Of a DNA stretch of 6,191 nucleotides, positions 1-6,191 are shown one piece after another. The stretch is from NCBI GenBank assembly GCA_003152255.1, contig PLZT01000186.1, forward strand, positions 4,852 through 11,042, in the 5' to 3' direction. Every line of letters starts with the position of its first letter. Position 1 is the first letter of the stretch. This stretch comes from Methylocystaceae bacterium (GTDB taxonomy: Bacteria > Pseudomonadota > Alphaproteobacteria > Rhizobiales > Beijerinckiaceae). A program made the translations under genes and the position numbers. The notes beneath the pieces are model-generated. The model searched no databases and was not told where the DNA came from. It worked only from the letters and a program-made list of their open reading frames with translations.

Positions 1-935
1 CGCTCGAACAGCGAGGGCACGCGCATCGTCGCCACGGCGAGGCGATGGAACAGATCCTCGCGCAGAGTCCCCTCTTCTATCGCCGATCCGAGATCGCGCG
101 CCGACGACGAAATGATCCGCACGTCGACCTCGACCCGCTTCGCGCCGCCGACGCGCAAGAACGTCTGGTCGATCAGCACGCGCAGTATCTTGGCCTGGGT
201 GTCCCTCGGCATGTCGGCGATTTCGTCGAGAAACAGCGTGCCGCCATGCGCTTCCTCGAGCGCGCCGATTCTTTGCCCGCCGGCGCGATCCTCGAGGCCG
301 AAGAGTTCGGCCTCCATGTTTTTCGGGGTGATCGTCGCGGAGTTGATGACGACGAATGGGGCCCCCGCCCGCGGCGACGCCTCGTGGATGCAGCGCGCCG
401 CGAGTTCCTTGCCGACGCCCGGCGACCCGGTGATCAACACCCGCGAATTGACGGGCGCCACCTTCGCGACCATTTGCTGCAACTGGACCGTCGGCAGGGA
501 ACTGCCGACGATACGGTCATGCGCGCCGGAGCGCATCCGCAAGGCCGAGACCTCGCGGCGCAACTGATAGGCCTCCAGCGCCCGCTCGGCCACCAGCACG
601 AGACGGTCGGCCTTGAACGGCTTCTCGATGAAGTCATACGCGCCCATGCGAATGGCCGTCACCGCCGTCTCGATATTGCCGTGGCCGGAGATCATCACGA
701 CCGGCAATGTGCGATGCAGTTTCTGAATCGCCTCCAGCACCTGCAATCCGTCGAGACGCGAGCCCTGCAGCCAAATATCGAGAAAAACGAGATGCGGCCG
801 CCGGGTGGCGATGGCGGCCAGGGCCTCGTCGGCGTCCTTGGCCACGCGGGTTCTATGGCCCTCGTCGCTCAAAATGCCGGCGACCAGTTCCCGGATGTCC
901 GCTTCGTCGTCGACGATGAGAATGTCGCTCGCCAT
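1..935 (-). CDS. ntrX: NtrX response regulator, AAA+ type (partial, C-terminus beyond left edge)
   Basis: This is the response regulator partner of the sensor kinase NtrY. It acts in the cytoplasm on nitrogen, redox and envelope-related genes. The first 311 residues are visible; the family is usually about 450, so roughly 140 residues including the DNA-binding end are missing. The receiver domain spans about 1-120, with acidic residues D9/D10, phosphoacceptor D53 (in FLDIWLQG) and K105 (EKPFK). The AAA+ domain follows: Walker A GSPGVGKE at 170-177 and Walker B TLFLDE at 233-238. Between them, where sigma-54 activators carry GAFTGA, the sequence reads ELFGLEDRAGGQRIGALEEA (210-229), so the loop is absent. 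This is a known trait of alphaproteobacterial NtrX and argues against classical sigma-54 activation. The start is fixed by the TGATG overlap with the ntrY stop, indicating translational coupling. Identification is firm; the regulon is not visible here. Confidence 0.95.
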   Translation of the reverse strand, partial: MASDILIVDDEADIRELVAGILSDEGHRTRVAKDADEALAAIATRRPHLVFLDIWLQGSRLDGLQVLEAIQKLHRTLPVVMISGHGNIETAVTAIRMGAYDFIEKPFKADRLVLVAERALEAYQLRREVSALRMRSGAHDRIVGSSLPTVQLQQMVAKVAPVNSRVLITGSPGVGKELAARCIHEASPRAGAPFVVINSATITPKNMEAELFGLEDRAGGQRIGALEEAHGGTLFLDEIADMPRDTQAKILRVLIDQTFLRVGGAKRVEVDVRIISSSARDLGSAIEEGTLREDLFHRLAVATMRVPSLFE

Positions 936-3193
936 CACGCCCCACTCTTTTCGACACGCGAGGGCTGCTCGCTTCTCAACGCTTTTTCCGCCAGCTCCGC
1001 CGGCGCCATCGGCAGCAGCATGCGCACGCGGGCGCCCCTCCCGTCCGGCGCGTCGAGCAGTTCCAGCTTGCCGCCATGATCTTCGATGATCTTGGCGACA
1101 ATGGGCAACCCCAATCCGGTCCCCTCGGCGCGCGTCGTCATATAAGGCTCCAGCAGTAGTTGACGGTTGACGGCGGGAAATCCCTTGCCATTGTCGATCA
1201 CATCCAGTTCGGCCCATTGATCGCGCTGGCGCAAGCAGATTCGCACCACGCCCTTGTCGACGGCCTGCGCCTGGTCTCGTCCGGAAATTCCCTCGATCGC
1301 GTTCTTCACGATATTTTGCAGCCCCTGAGATAAGAGTCGACGGTCGAACATCGCGTGAAGCGCGGGTTGCGGCAGATCTTCCAAAATATCCACATCGGAG
1401 TTGCCGACTCGCATCAAGAAGGCGACTTGCCGCACGCATTCGCAGAGGTCATCCGGTTCGAGGCGCGCCTTGGGCATGCGCGCGAAGGACGAGAATTCGT
1501 CCACCATGCGCTTGATGACGTCGACCTGCCGCACGATCGTGTCTATGCATTGATCGAACACATCGCGATCGGTGGAAATCAGCTTGCCATATTTGCGCTT
1601 CAGGCGTTCCGCCGAGAGCTGGATCGGCGTCAGCGGATTTTTAATCTCATGGGCGATGCGCCGCGCCACGTCGGCCCAGGCGGAACTGCGCTGCGCGGTG
1701 ACGAGATCGGTGATGTCGTCCAGCGTCACGACGAAGTTAGGACGCCCTTCGACGGCTCTAGCGGAAGTGACGCGGACATTGTAGGTGCGCTCGCTCACGC
1801 CGCGCTTGATCGTCAGTTGGCGCTGCACGGCGCGCGGAAAGGCTTCCGCCGCGTCCTTGAGGATCGGCGCGAGTTCGGGCATCGCCGCCAGCGCCCGCTC
1901 GCCCGCCGGCGCGCCCTGCCCGGTCAAGCGCAGCAATTCCGCGGCCGAGCGGTTGACGACATTGATCGCGCCATTGGCGTCGACGCCGATCACCGCCGCG
2001 GGCACGCCGGCGAGCACCGCCTCGGTGAATTCGCGCCGCTCGTCGTTGATGCGATTGGCCTCCAGCAGCCGGCTTTTTTGCAAATCCAGCTCGGTCGTCA
2101 TCTTGTTGAAAACGTCGCCAAGGCGCGCGAGATCGCCGTGCGAGCGATCGACGTCGACGCGCACGTCGAGGTTTCCCGCCGAGACCTGATCGGTCGCGGC
2201 GATCAATGTGCGAATCGGCGCGACGAGGCGATTGGCGAAATCCAGTCCGACCCAGATCGACGACAGCAGCATGATCGTCGTGAGCAGCGCGTACATCGTG
2301 ACGAAGGCGCGTTTCACCGTGACCCCGTACGCTTCATAGGCGTCGTAATTATTGATGAGTATTTCCGCCTGTTGCGGAAATTCGACCGCGAAGGGGTCTA
2401 TCGCGCGCGTGACGTAAAGAAAAGTGTCGGGAAAGGAGCTGAGCGCGCGCAGCGCGACGAAGGTCTTGTCGTCGTCGATCAGCAGACACAGGCGTTCGCC
2501 TTTGCGCGCGTTCTCGAATTCCGACAAGGGCGGCGCGATGATGATGGCGGCGGAAGCGCCGGACACATCGACGCGGTCGAGAATTTCGCCGCTTGGCTTG
2601 ATCAGCGCCGCCGCCGAAAAATCCAGAAACTTTGCACGCGAGGCGAAAAACTCGTGGAACTTCGAGCGGTCGAGCATGAAGGTCAGGGCGCGGTCGAGGT
2701 CATAGGCCGAAAGCTGCGCCTCCTGCAGCAGCGCGCCGCATTGCGTCTCGCGGAACACGCGCGCGGCCTCGGCCGTGTTGTGCACGAAGCCCTTCACATT
2801 GGACATGAAGGCGGGATTGAGCGCCCGCTCCAGGCTGACCGAGCCGACCACCGCCAGCAGCAGGGCGGGAACAAGCGCGATGATCGAGAAGAAGGCCACG
2901 GTGCGCACATGCAGCCGCGCGGCGGCCTCCCCGGCGCGCCATGCCTTGAACAGGGTCCACGACTGGCGGAACACCATGCCGGCCAGCAGGACCAGCGCGG
3001 CGCCGTCGACGCCGTAAAGCATCAGCAGCCTGTCGCCGGTCGGCGCGATCGGCCCCAACTCGGCCATCACCAGAAATGTCGCCAAGGCGCAGGCGACCGC
3101 GATCACCACCACGATCGGGCCGATCCAGGGCCTGAACGATCGCTTCTGCCGGGGCGCCGCCCCCCCTTCGCTTGTTTCTCCGGAAACGGACAT
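935..3193 (-). CDS. ntrY: NtrY membrane sensor histidine kinase
   Basis: NtrY is an inner-membrane histidine kinase that phosphorylates NtrX and, in some alphaproteobacteria, influences NtrC. The 752 residues match the usual family length. Three hydrophobic segments lie near 23-45, 57-76 and 97-119. A region of about 180 residues, presumably periplasmic, follows, then a fourth segment near 299-318. A HAMP domain covers about 320-372 and a PAS domain about 388-495. The phosphoacceptor H-box is AHEIKNP with H515. The ATP-binding domain shows N627 and N631 (QNIVKNAIE), the G1 box VIDNGKGFP with D667, and the G2 box GTGLGLP at 691-697. All catalytic residues are present. The ATG at 3193 has no strong Shine-Dalgarno sequence (only a weak AGAG in front). 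The gene ends one base inside the ntrX start codon, so the two are one transcriptional unit. It is separated from ntrC by a glycosyltransferase gene, which is unusual. The signal sensed cannot be read from the sequence. Confidence 0.96.
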   Translation of the reverse strand: MSVSGETSEGGAAPRQKRSFRPWIGPIVVVIAVACALATFLVMAELGPIAPTGDRLLMLYGVDGAALVLLAGMVFRQSWTLFKAWRAGEAAARLHVRTVAFFSIIALVPALLLAVVGSVSLERALNPAFMSNVKGFVHNTAEAARVFRETQCGALLQEAQLSAYDLDRALTFMLDRSKFHEFFASRAKFLDFSAAALIKPSGEILDRVDVSGASAAIIIAPPLSEFENARKGERLCLLIDDDKTFVALRALSSFPDTFLYVTRAIDPFAVEFPQQAEILINNYDAYEAYGVTVKRAFVTMYALLTTIMLLSSIWVGLDFANRLVAPIRTLIAATDQVSAGNLDVRVDVDRSHGDLARLGDVFNKMTTELDLQKSRLLEANRINDERREFTEAVLAGVPAAVIGVDANGAINVVNRSAAELLRLTGQGAPAGERALAAMPELAPILKDAAEAFPRAVQRQLTIKRGVSERTYNVRVTSARAVEGRPNFVVTLDDITDLVTAQRSSAWADVARRIAHEIKNPLTPIQLSAERLKRKYGKLISTDRDVFDQCIDTIVRQVDVIKRMVDEFSSFARMPKARLEPDDLCECVRQVAFLMRVGNSDVDILEDLPQPALHAMFDRRLLSQGLQNIVKNAIEGISGRDQAQAVDKGVVRICLRQRDQWAELDVIDNGKGFPAVNRQLLLEPYMTTRAEGTGLGLPIVAKIIEDHGGKLELLDAPDGRGARVRMLLPMAPAELAEKALRSEQPSRVEKSGA

Positions 3194-3256
3194 AGGTCTC
3201 TATAAGCCGGGCCGCGAGCGCCGGCAATAAAAGCGGTGACTTCGCTTCTTCCCGGC
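3194..3256 (-). promoter_or_regulatory. Gap before ntrY: possible sigma-70-like promoter at the start codon
   Basis: Reading the minus strand, TTGCCG (3222-3227) and TATAGA (3199-3204) are separated by exactly 17 bases. Each matches four of six bases of the -35 and -10 consensus. Transcription would begin about at the ntrY ATG (3191-3193), giving a leaderless message, which would fit the lack of a good Shine-Dalgarno sequence. This would give ntrYX its own start, independent of ntrC and the glycosyltransferase gene. It is a pattern match by eye only; with 63 bases of GC-rich sequence it could be chance. Confidence 0.3.
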
Positions 3257-3260
3257 TTAT
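3202..3260. repeat. 10-base perfect inverted repeat flanking the glycosyltransferase-ntrY gap
   Basis: ATAAGCCGGG at 3202-3211 is the exact reverse complement of CCCGGCTTAT at 3251-3260, separated by 39 bases. One arm contains the glycosyltransferase stop codon; the other overlaps the possible -10 box before ntrY. Inside the loop, CCGGC at 3221-3225 can pair with GCCGG at 3206-3210, so a long-range and a short-range hairpin compete for the same arm in a read-through RNA. There is no T-run after either structure, so it does not look like a factor-independent terminator. The repeat itself is certain; a function is inferred. Confidence 0.5.
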
Positions 3261-4744
3261 TCCTCGCGGTGGTAGAGCGTCCAGGCGAAGCCCGAAAGCC
3301 CCCAGGCCGGAAAGCTTTCATCGCGTTGGTAGATTGTCGGACAAGCGGCCGGGCCGGCGGTCTTTCGCGCGGGGAGATCCGGCGGCGTGCTCGGCATCGC
3401 GACCGATATGAGCCAATCCGGCGCGTTGGCGCACCAGTCCTGCTCGAGAACGCGCGTCGCGGCGATTCCGGCGCGATCCGCCTCATATTCCACGACCGCC
3501 CTTGTTTCGCCCTTGGCGAAATCGGCGGCGTAGGTCACCGGGCCGCGCTCGCTCATTCGCTTGAAAGCCGCGACATAAGCGCCGCGCCCCAAGGAAAAGA
3601 AGCTCGCCAGATTGGACGCCTGTCCCGCGACGATTAGCGCGAGAACCGCGATCGACGCGCCGCGAGCCGCGCCCTTGCGGCTCCATAGCGCGGCGAGACC
3701 GTCGCTCGTCAGCAGCAGCAGGCCGATCGCCGCGGTCAAATGAAAACGCGGATAAAACTGGCTGGGCAGGCGCAGCGCGACATGCGCCAGCGGCAGTCCG
3801 AAAATGGCGATCGCCGGAAACCAGCGCCGCCCCGCGGGAACGAGCGCCAGCATCGCCAGGGCGAAAGCGGCGGCGGCGGCGACGACGGCAGCGTCGTCCA
3901 TCGCCTGGGGAAGGCCGAGCACGGTCCGCGCCACGCCGGAGAGCCCTTGGCCGAGCAAGGTGAAGGTGAAGGGCTCCATCGCGCCGACGCGGAAATCGGG
4001 GGCGAAGGCGCCATGCACGAAGAGGCCGACCGCCGGAAGAGTCGCGGCCGCCGCCGCGAGGCCAATAGGCAGGGAGCGCCGCAGCGCCGCCTGCAATCCA
4101 TCGCCGCGCGACCAGGATCGCGCGAAAAAACTCGCGCAAAGCGCGGCGGTCGCCTCGACCATGGTGAGATGGAAGAAGGTTCCGACGCAAATCGCCGCGG
4201 CGAAGAGAACGGTGTTCCTGGTCCTGGCGTCACCGTCGAGGATCGCCAGCAGCGTGTCATAGGCGACGAGGACGGCGAGGATCATGCCGGCATAGCCGCG
4301 CGCCTCGGAGCCGTAGTGCACGAAGAAATAGCCGATGGCCATGAGCAGCGCGGCGATGGCGCCGGAGGCCTCGCTAAAGCGCCGGCCGACGGCGCACGCC
4401 GCTAGAACGCCCAATGTCCCCAGCAAAATCGCCGGCAGCCGCATCAACAGGATGGGCGCGTCGGGACCAATGAGCCAGATCCAGGCGGAATTAAAAAAAT
4501 GATTGTTGTCGTGATGGACTTTGAAAAACACGTCGCCGAGCGATTTGACCGGCTCGAGCAGCCGCAAGGTCCAGATTTCGTCCAGCCACAAATCGCCTTT
4601 CGCCCCGACGATGCGCAGACAAAGCCCCGCCGCGACGGCGGCGAGAACGACAAGGCCGAGGGGGTTCGCGCGCTCCAGCGCCGCTTGCAAGGGAGCCGCC
4701 CGCGGGGACGGAGACGGCGCGACCGGGTTTTTCAGCAAATTCAT
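3257..4744 (-). CDS. GT-C family membrane glycosyltransferase (PMT/ArnT-like)
   Basis: This is a multi-pass inner-membrane protein that probably transfers a sugar from a polyprenyl-phosphate donor to an envelope acceptor (glycan, lipid or protein) on the periplasmic side. From the ATG at 4744 it has 495 residues. A hydrophobic segment near 28-46 is followed by GDLWLDEIWT at 50-59; acidic residues D55/E56 correspond to the conserved catalytic loop of GT-C enzymes. HHDNNHF (77-83) resembles the histidine-asparagine motif that follows it in this group, and SEARGYA (146-152) is another recurrent motif. About nine further membrane segments run from roughly 98 to 383. A soluble tail of about 110 residues ends the protein. 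A TTG at 4795 would add 17 mostly basic residues; neither start has a clear Shine-Dalgarno sequence, and I prefer ATG. It lies 104 bases after ntrC and 63 before ntrY, same strand, so it may be co-transcribed. Sugar and acceptor are unknown. Confidence 0.85.
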   Translation of the reverse strand: MNLLKNPVAPSPSPRAAPLQAALERANPLGLVVLAAVAAGLCLRIVGAKGDLWLDEIWTLRLLEPVKSLGDVFFKVHHDNNHFFNSAWIWLIGPDAPILLMRLPAILLGTLGVLAACAVGRRFSEASGAIAALLMAIGYFFVHYGSEARGYAGMILAVLVAYDTLLAILDGDARTRNTVLFAAAICVGTFFHLTMVEATAALCASFFARSWSRGDGLQAALRRSLPIGLAAAAATLPAVGLFVHGAFAPDFRVGAMEPFTFTLLGQGLSGVARTVLGLPQAMDDAAVVAAAAAFALAMLALVPAGRRWFPAIAIFGLPLAHVALRLPSQFYPRFHLTAAIGLLLLTSDGLAALWSRKGAARGASIAVLALIVAGQASNLASFFSLGRGAYVAAFKRMSERGPVTYAADFAKGETRAVVEYEADRAGIAATRVLEQDWCANAPDWLISVAMPSTPPDLPARKTAGPAACPTIYQRDESFPAWGLSGFAWTLYHREE

Positions 4745-4827
4745 GAGCCAGTGTTCGTCGCGCGCAAGGCGCGGGCGCGCCTTGCCGATCCGCAAGCTAA
4801 AAGACCCAGATTGACAATTTGTGTACG

Positions 4828-4841
4828 GCGCCGTTCGGCGC
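4828..4841. repeat. 14-base perfect palindrome just after ntrC stop
   Basis: GCGCCGTTCGGCGC is a perfect inverted repeat lying seven bases beyond the ntrC stop codon (4849-4851). As RNA it could form a five- to six-base-pair GC stem with a very small loop. No T-run follows on the minus strand (the next bases are CGTACACAAATT), so it is at best a weak or Rho-assisted end, or an RNA-stabilising hairpin between ntrC and the next gene. A short ATTGACAAT palindrome lies nearby at 4810-4818. The rest of the gap between 4745 and 4848 shows nothing I can name. Confidence 0.35.
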
Positions 4842-4848
4842 TCGCGCC

Positions 4849-6191
4849 CTACCTCGGCAGCCGCATCAGCCTGATATCAAGATCGTTGACTTTCTTGCGC
4901 AAGGTGTTTCGGTTAAGGCCGAGCAGTTCCGCCGCCTTGATCTGGTTGCCGCGCGTCGCCGATAGAGCCGCCGAGATCAGCGGAATTTCAATCTCGCGGA
5001 TGATGCGGTGATAGAGCCCTGGCGGCGGCAGGCTATCGCCGCAATCGCGAAACAGCTTGGCGAGATGTTGTTCGACCGAGGCGGAAAGAGTCATCCCGCT
5101 TTCCAGCTCCATGTCCGGCGCCGGCCGACTGCCCGTCGCGAGCTTTTCGGGCGCGCGCGGGTTATCCTGATCGAGCTCCGCCTCGATAAGCTGTTCGGAG
5201 ACGACCTCCTGCGGATGCAGCGCCGTCAGGCGGCGGATCAGATTCTCCAATTCGCGGATATTGCCGGGCCAGCGATAGCGCTTCATCCGGTCGAGCGCCG
5301 CCTGTTCGATATATTTTTGCGGCAGGCCCTCGCTGACCGCGACCTTGAAGAAGTGATTGACGAGGTCCGGAATGTCCTCGGCGCGCTCGCGCAGCGGCGG
5401 CAGCCGCAGCGGCACGACGTTGAGCCGGAAATAAAGATCCTCGCGGAACAGGCCCTGCTGGATCAGAATCCGCAGATCCTTGTTGGTGGCGGCGACGATG
5501 CGGACATTGGTCTTGATCGGCGTGCGCCCGCCGACCGTCGTGTATTCGCCCTGCTGCAGCACGCGCAGCAAACGGGTTTGCGCCTCCATCGGCATGTCGC
5601 CGATTTCGTCGAGAAACAGCGTGCCGCCCTCGGCCTGTTCGAAGCGCCCGGCGGAGCGTTGCGCGGCGCCGGTGAAGGCCCCCTTCTCGTGGCCGAATAA
5701 TTCGCTCTCGATGAGGTCGCGCGGAATGGCCGCCATGTTGATGGCGACGAAGGGGCCTTTCTTGCGCTTGCCGTAATCGTGCAACGCGCGGGCCACCAAT
5801 TCCTTGCCGGTGCCGGACTCGCCGTTGATCAGCACGGTGAGGTCGGTCTGCATCAGGCGCGCGAGCGAGCGATAGATTTCCTGCATCGCCGGCGAGCGAC
5901 CGACGAGCGGCATGCCCTCGATCTCCTCGGCCGGGCCGGTGTCGCCGTTCTTGCGCGGCTCGGCCATCGCGCGGCCGACGATGCCGACCAACTCCTTGAG
6001 GTCGAAGGGCTTCGGCAGATAGTCATAGGCGCCCCGCTCCGAGGCGCGGATCGCGGTCATGAAGGTGTTTTGCGCGCTCATGACGATGATCGGCAGCTCG
6101 GGCCGCAGTTTCTTGATGCGGGGCAGCAATTCGAAGGCGTTTTCGTCCGGCATCACCACGTCGGTGACGACGAGATCGCCCTCGCCCGATT
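4849..6191 (-). CDS. ntrC: NtrC nitrogen regulator, sigma-54 activator (partial, N-terminus beyond right edge)
   Basis: NtrC is the cytoplasmic DNA-binding response regulator of NtrB. When phosphorylated it uses ATP to open sigma-54 promoters of nitrogen-assimilation genes such as glnA, glnK/amtB and nif regulators. The coding frame stays open to the right edge: 446 complete codons are visible, and about 40-45 residues are missing relative to the family. The receiver phosphoacceptor aspartate is in [13 protein letters not shown] (codon 6160-6162), followed by the MSAQNTF and PKPFD motifs. The AAA+ domain has Walker A GESGTGKE (near 5802-5823), an intact sigma-54-contacting GAFTGA loop (near 5665-5682), and Walker [14 protein letters not shown]. 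The Arg-containing [15 protein letters not shown] segment closes it. The C-terminal Fis-type helix-turn-helix reads [23 protein letters not shown] at 6159 is valine 11 of the visible part, not the start. The frame ends with TAG. ntrB is expected just outside the window. Confidence 0.97.
   Translation of the reverse strand, partial: SGEGDLVVTDVVMPDENAFELLPRIKKLRPELPIIVMSAQNTFMTAIRASERGAYDYLPKPFDLKELVGIVGRAMAEPRKNGDTGPAEEIEGMPLVGRSPAMQEIYRSLARLMQTDLTVLINGESGTGKELVARALHDYGKRKKGPFVAINMAAIPRDLIESELFGHEKGAFTGAAQRSAGRFEQAEGGTLFLDEIGDMPMEAQTRLLRVLQQGEYTTVGGRTPIKTNVRIVAATNKDLRILIQQGLFREDLYFRLNVVPLRLPPLRERAEDIPDLVNHFFKVAVSEGLPQKYIEQAALDRMKRYRWPGNIRELENLIRRLTALHPQEVVSEQLIEAELDQDNPRAPEKLATGSRPAPDMELESGMTLSASVEQHLAKLFRDCGDSLPPPGLYHRIIREIEIPLISAALSATRGNQIKAAELLGLNRNTLRKKVNDLDIRLMRLPR

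Noticed and set aside
45..1079. A 344-codon open frame on the plus strand opposite ntrX and the end of ntrY.
   Set aside because: Arg- and Asp-rich antisense shadow of ntrX, with no domain or ribosome-binding site.
1355..3205. A 616-codon open frame on the plus strand opposite ntrY.
   Set aside because: It lies antisense to a gene with every NtrY motif intact. Its translation is rich in Arg, His, Asp and Gly with no recognisable domain, as expected of an antisense frame in GC-rich DNA.
3865..3900. GCG/GCC-rich run resembling a triplet repeat.
   Set aside because: It encodes an alanine- and valine-rich membrane segment of the glycosyltransferase with varied codons, so it is not a true tandem repeat.
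4790..4808. Sigma-54-like element TGGGTC...CTTGC on the minus strand before the glycosyltransferase.
   Set aside because: The distance between GG and GC is 11 bases rather than the required 10, and the surrounding bases fit poorly.
4811..4816. Perfect TTGACA hexamer on the plus strand.
   Set aside because: There is no acceptable -10 element 16-18 bases downstream, and no plus-strand gene to serve. The minus-strand TTGTCA at the same place also lacks a -10 box.
5008..5700. A 230-codon plus-strand frame opposite ntrC.
   Set aside because: Fully antisense to the conserved AAA+ region of NtrC; its composition is that of a shadow frame.

Overview
The window carries four genes, all on the minus strand, covering nearly every base. 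They belong to the nitrogen-regulation cluster ntrB-ntrC-ntrY-ntrX of an alphaproteobacterium. In transcription order (right to left) they are: ntrC, whose N-terminus lies beyond the right edge; a multi-membrane GT-C type glycosyltransferase; ntrY, complete; and ntrX, cut by the left edge. High GC, GC-rich third codon positions, the paired NtrBC/NtrYX architecture and the specific NtrY, NtrX and NtrC sequences point to the Hyphomicrobiales (rhizobia, methylotrophs and relatives). I cannot name a genus from the sequence alone.

Layout: 4849-6191 encodes NtrC, a sigma-54 activator with its GAFTGA loop and Fis-type DNA-binding end intact. A gap of about 100 bases (4745-4848) holds a 14-base perfect palindrome just after the ntrC stop. 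3257-4744 encodes a membrane glycosyltransferase with the acidic LDE loop motif. A 63-base gap (3194-3256) contains a 10-base inverted repeat and a possible promoter lying almost on the ntrY start. 935-3193 encodes NtrY, a membrane sensor kinase with four membrane segments, HAMP, PAS and kinase domains. The ntrY stop overlaps the ntrX start by one base (TGATG). 1-935 encodes the first 311 residues of NtrX, which lacks the sigma-54-contacting GAFTGA loop.

How they work together: in related bacteria NtrB (expected upstream, outside the window) phosphorylates NtrC under nitrogen limitation to switch on nitrogen-assimilation promoters. NtrY senses an envelope or redox/nitrogen signal and phosphorylates NtrX. 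The two systems can cross-talk. The glycosyltransferase is the odd member: ntrC is normally followed directly by ntrY, so a cell-envelope enzyme sits inside a regulatory operon here.

I found no mobile element, CRISPR array, RNA gene or clearly new system. The observations most worth following are the inserted glycosyltransferase gene, a 37/38-base identity shared by ntrC and ntrX, and the structured gap before ntrY.
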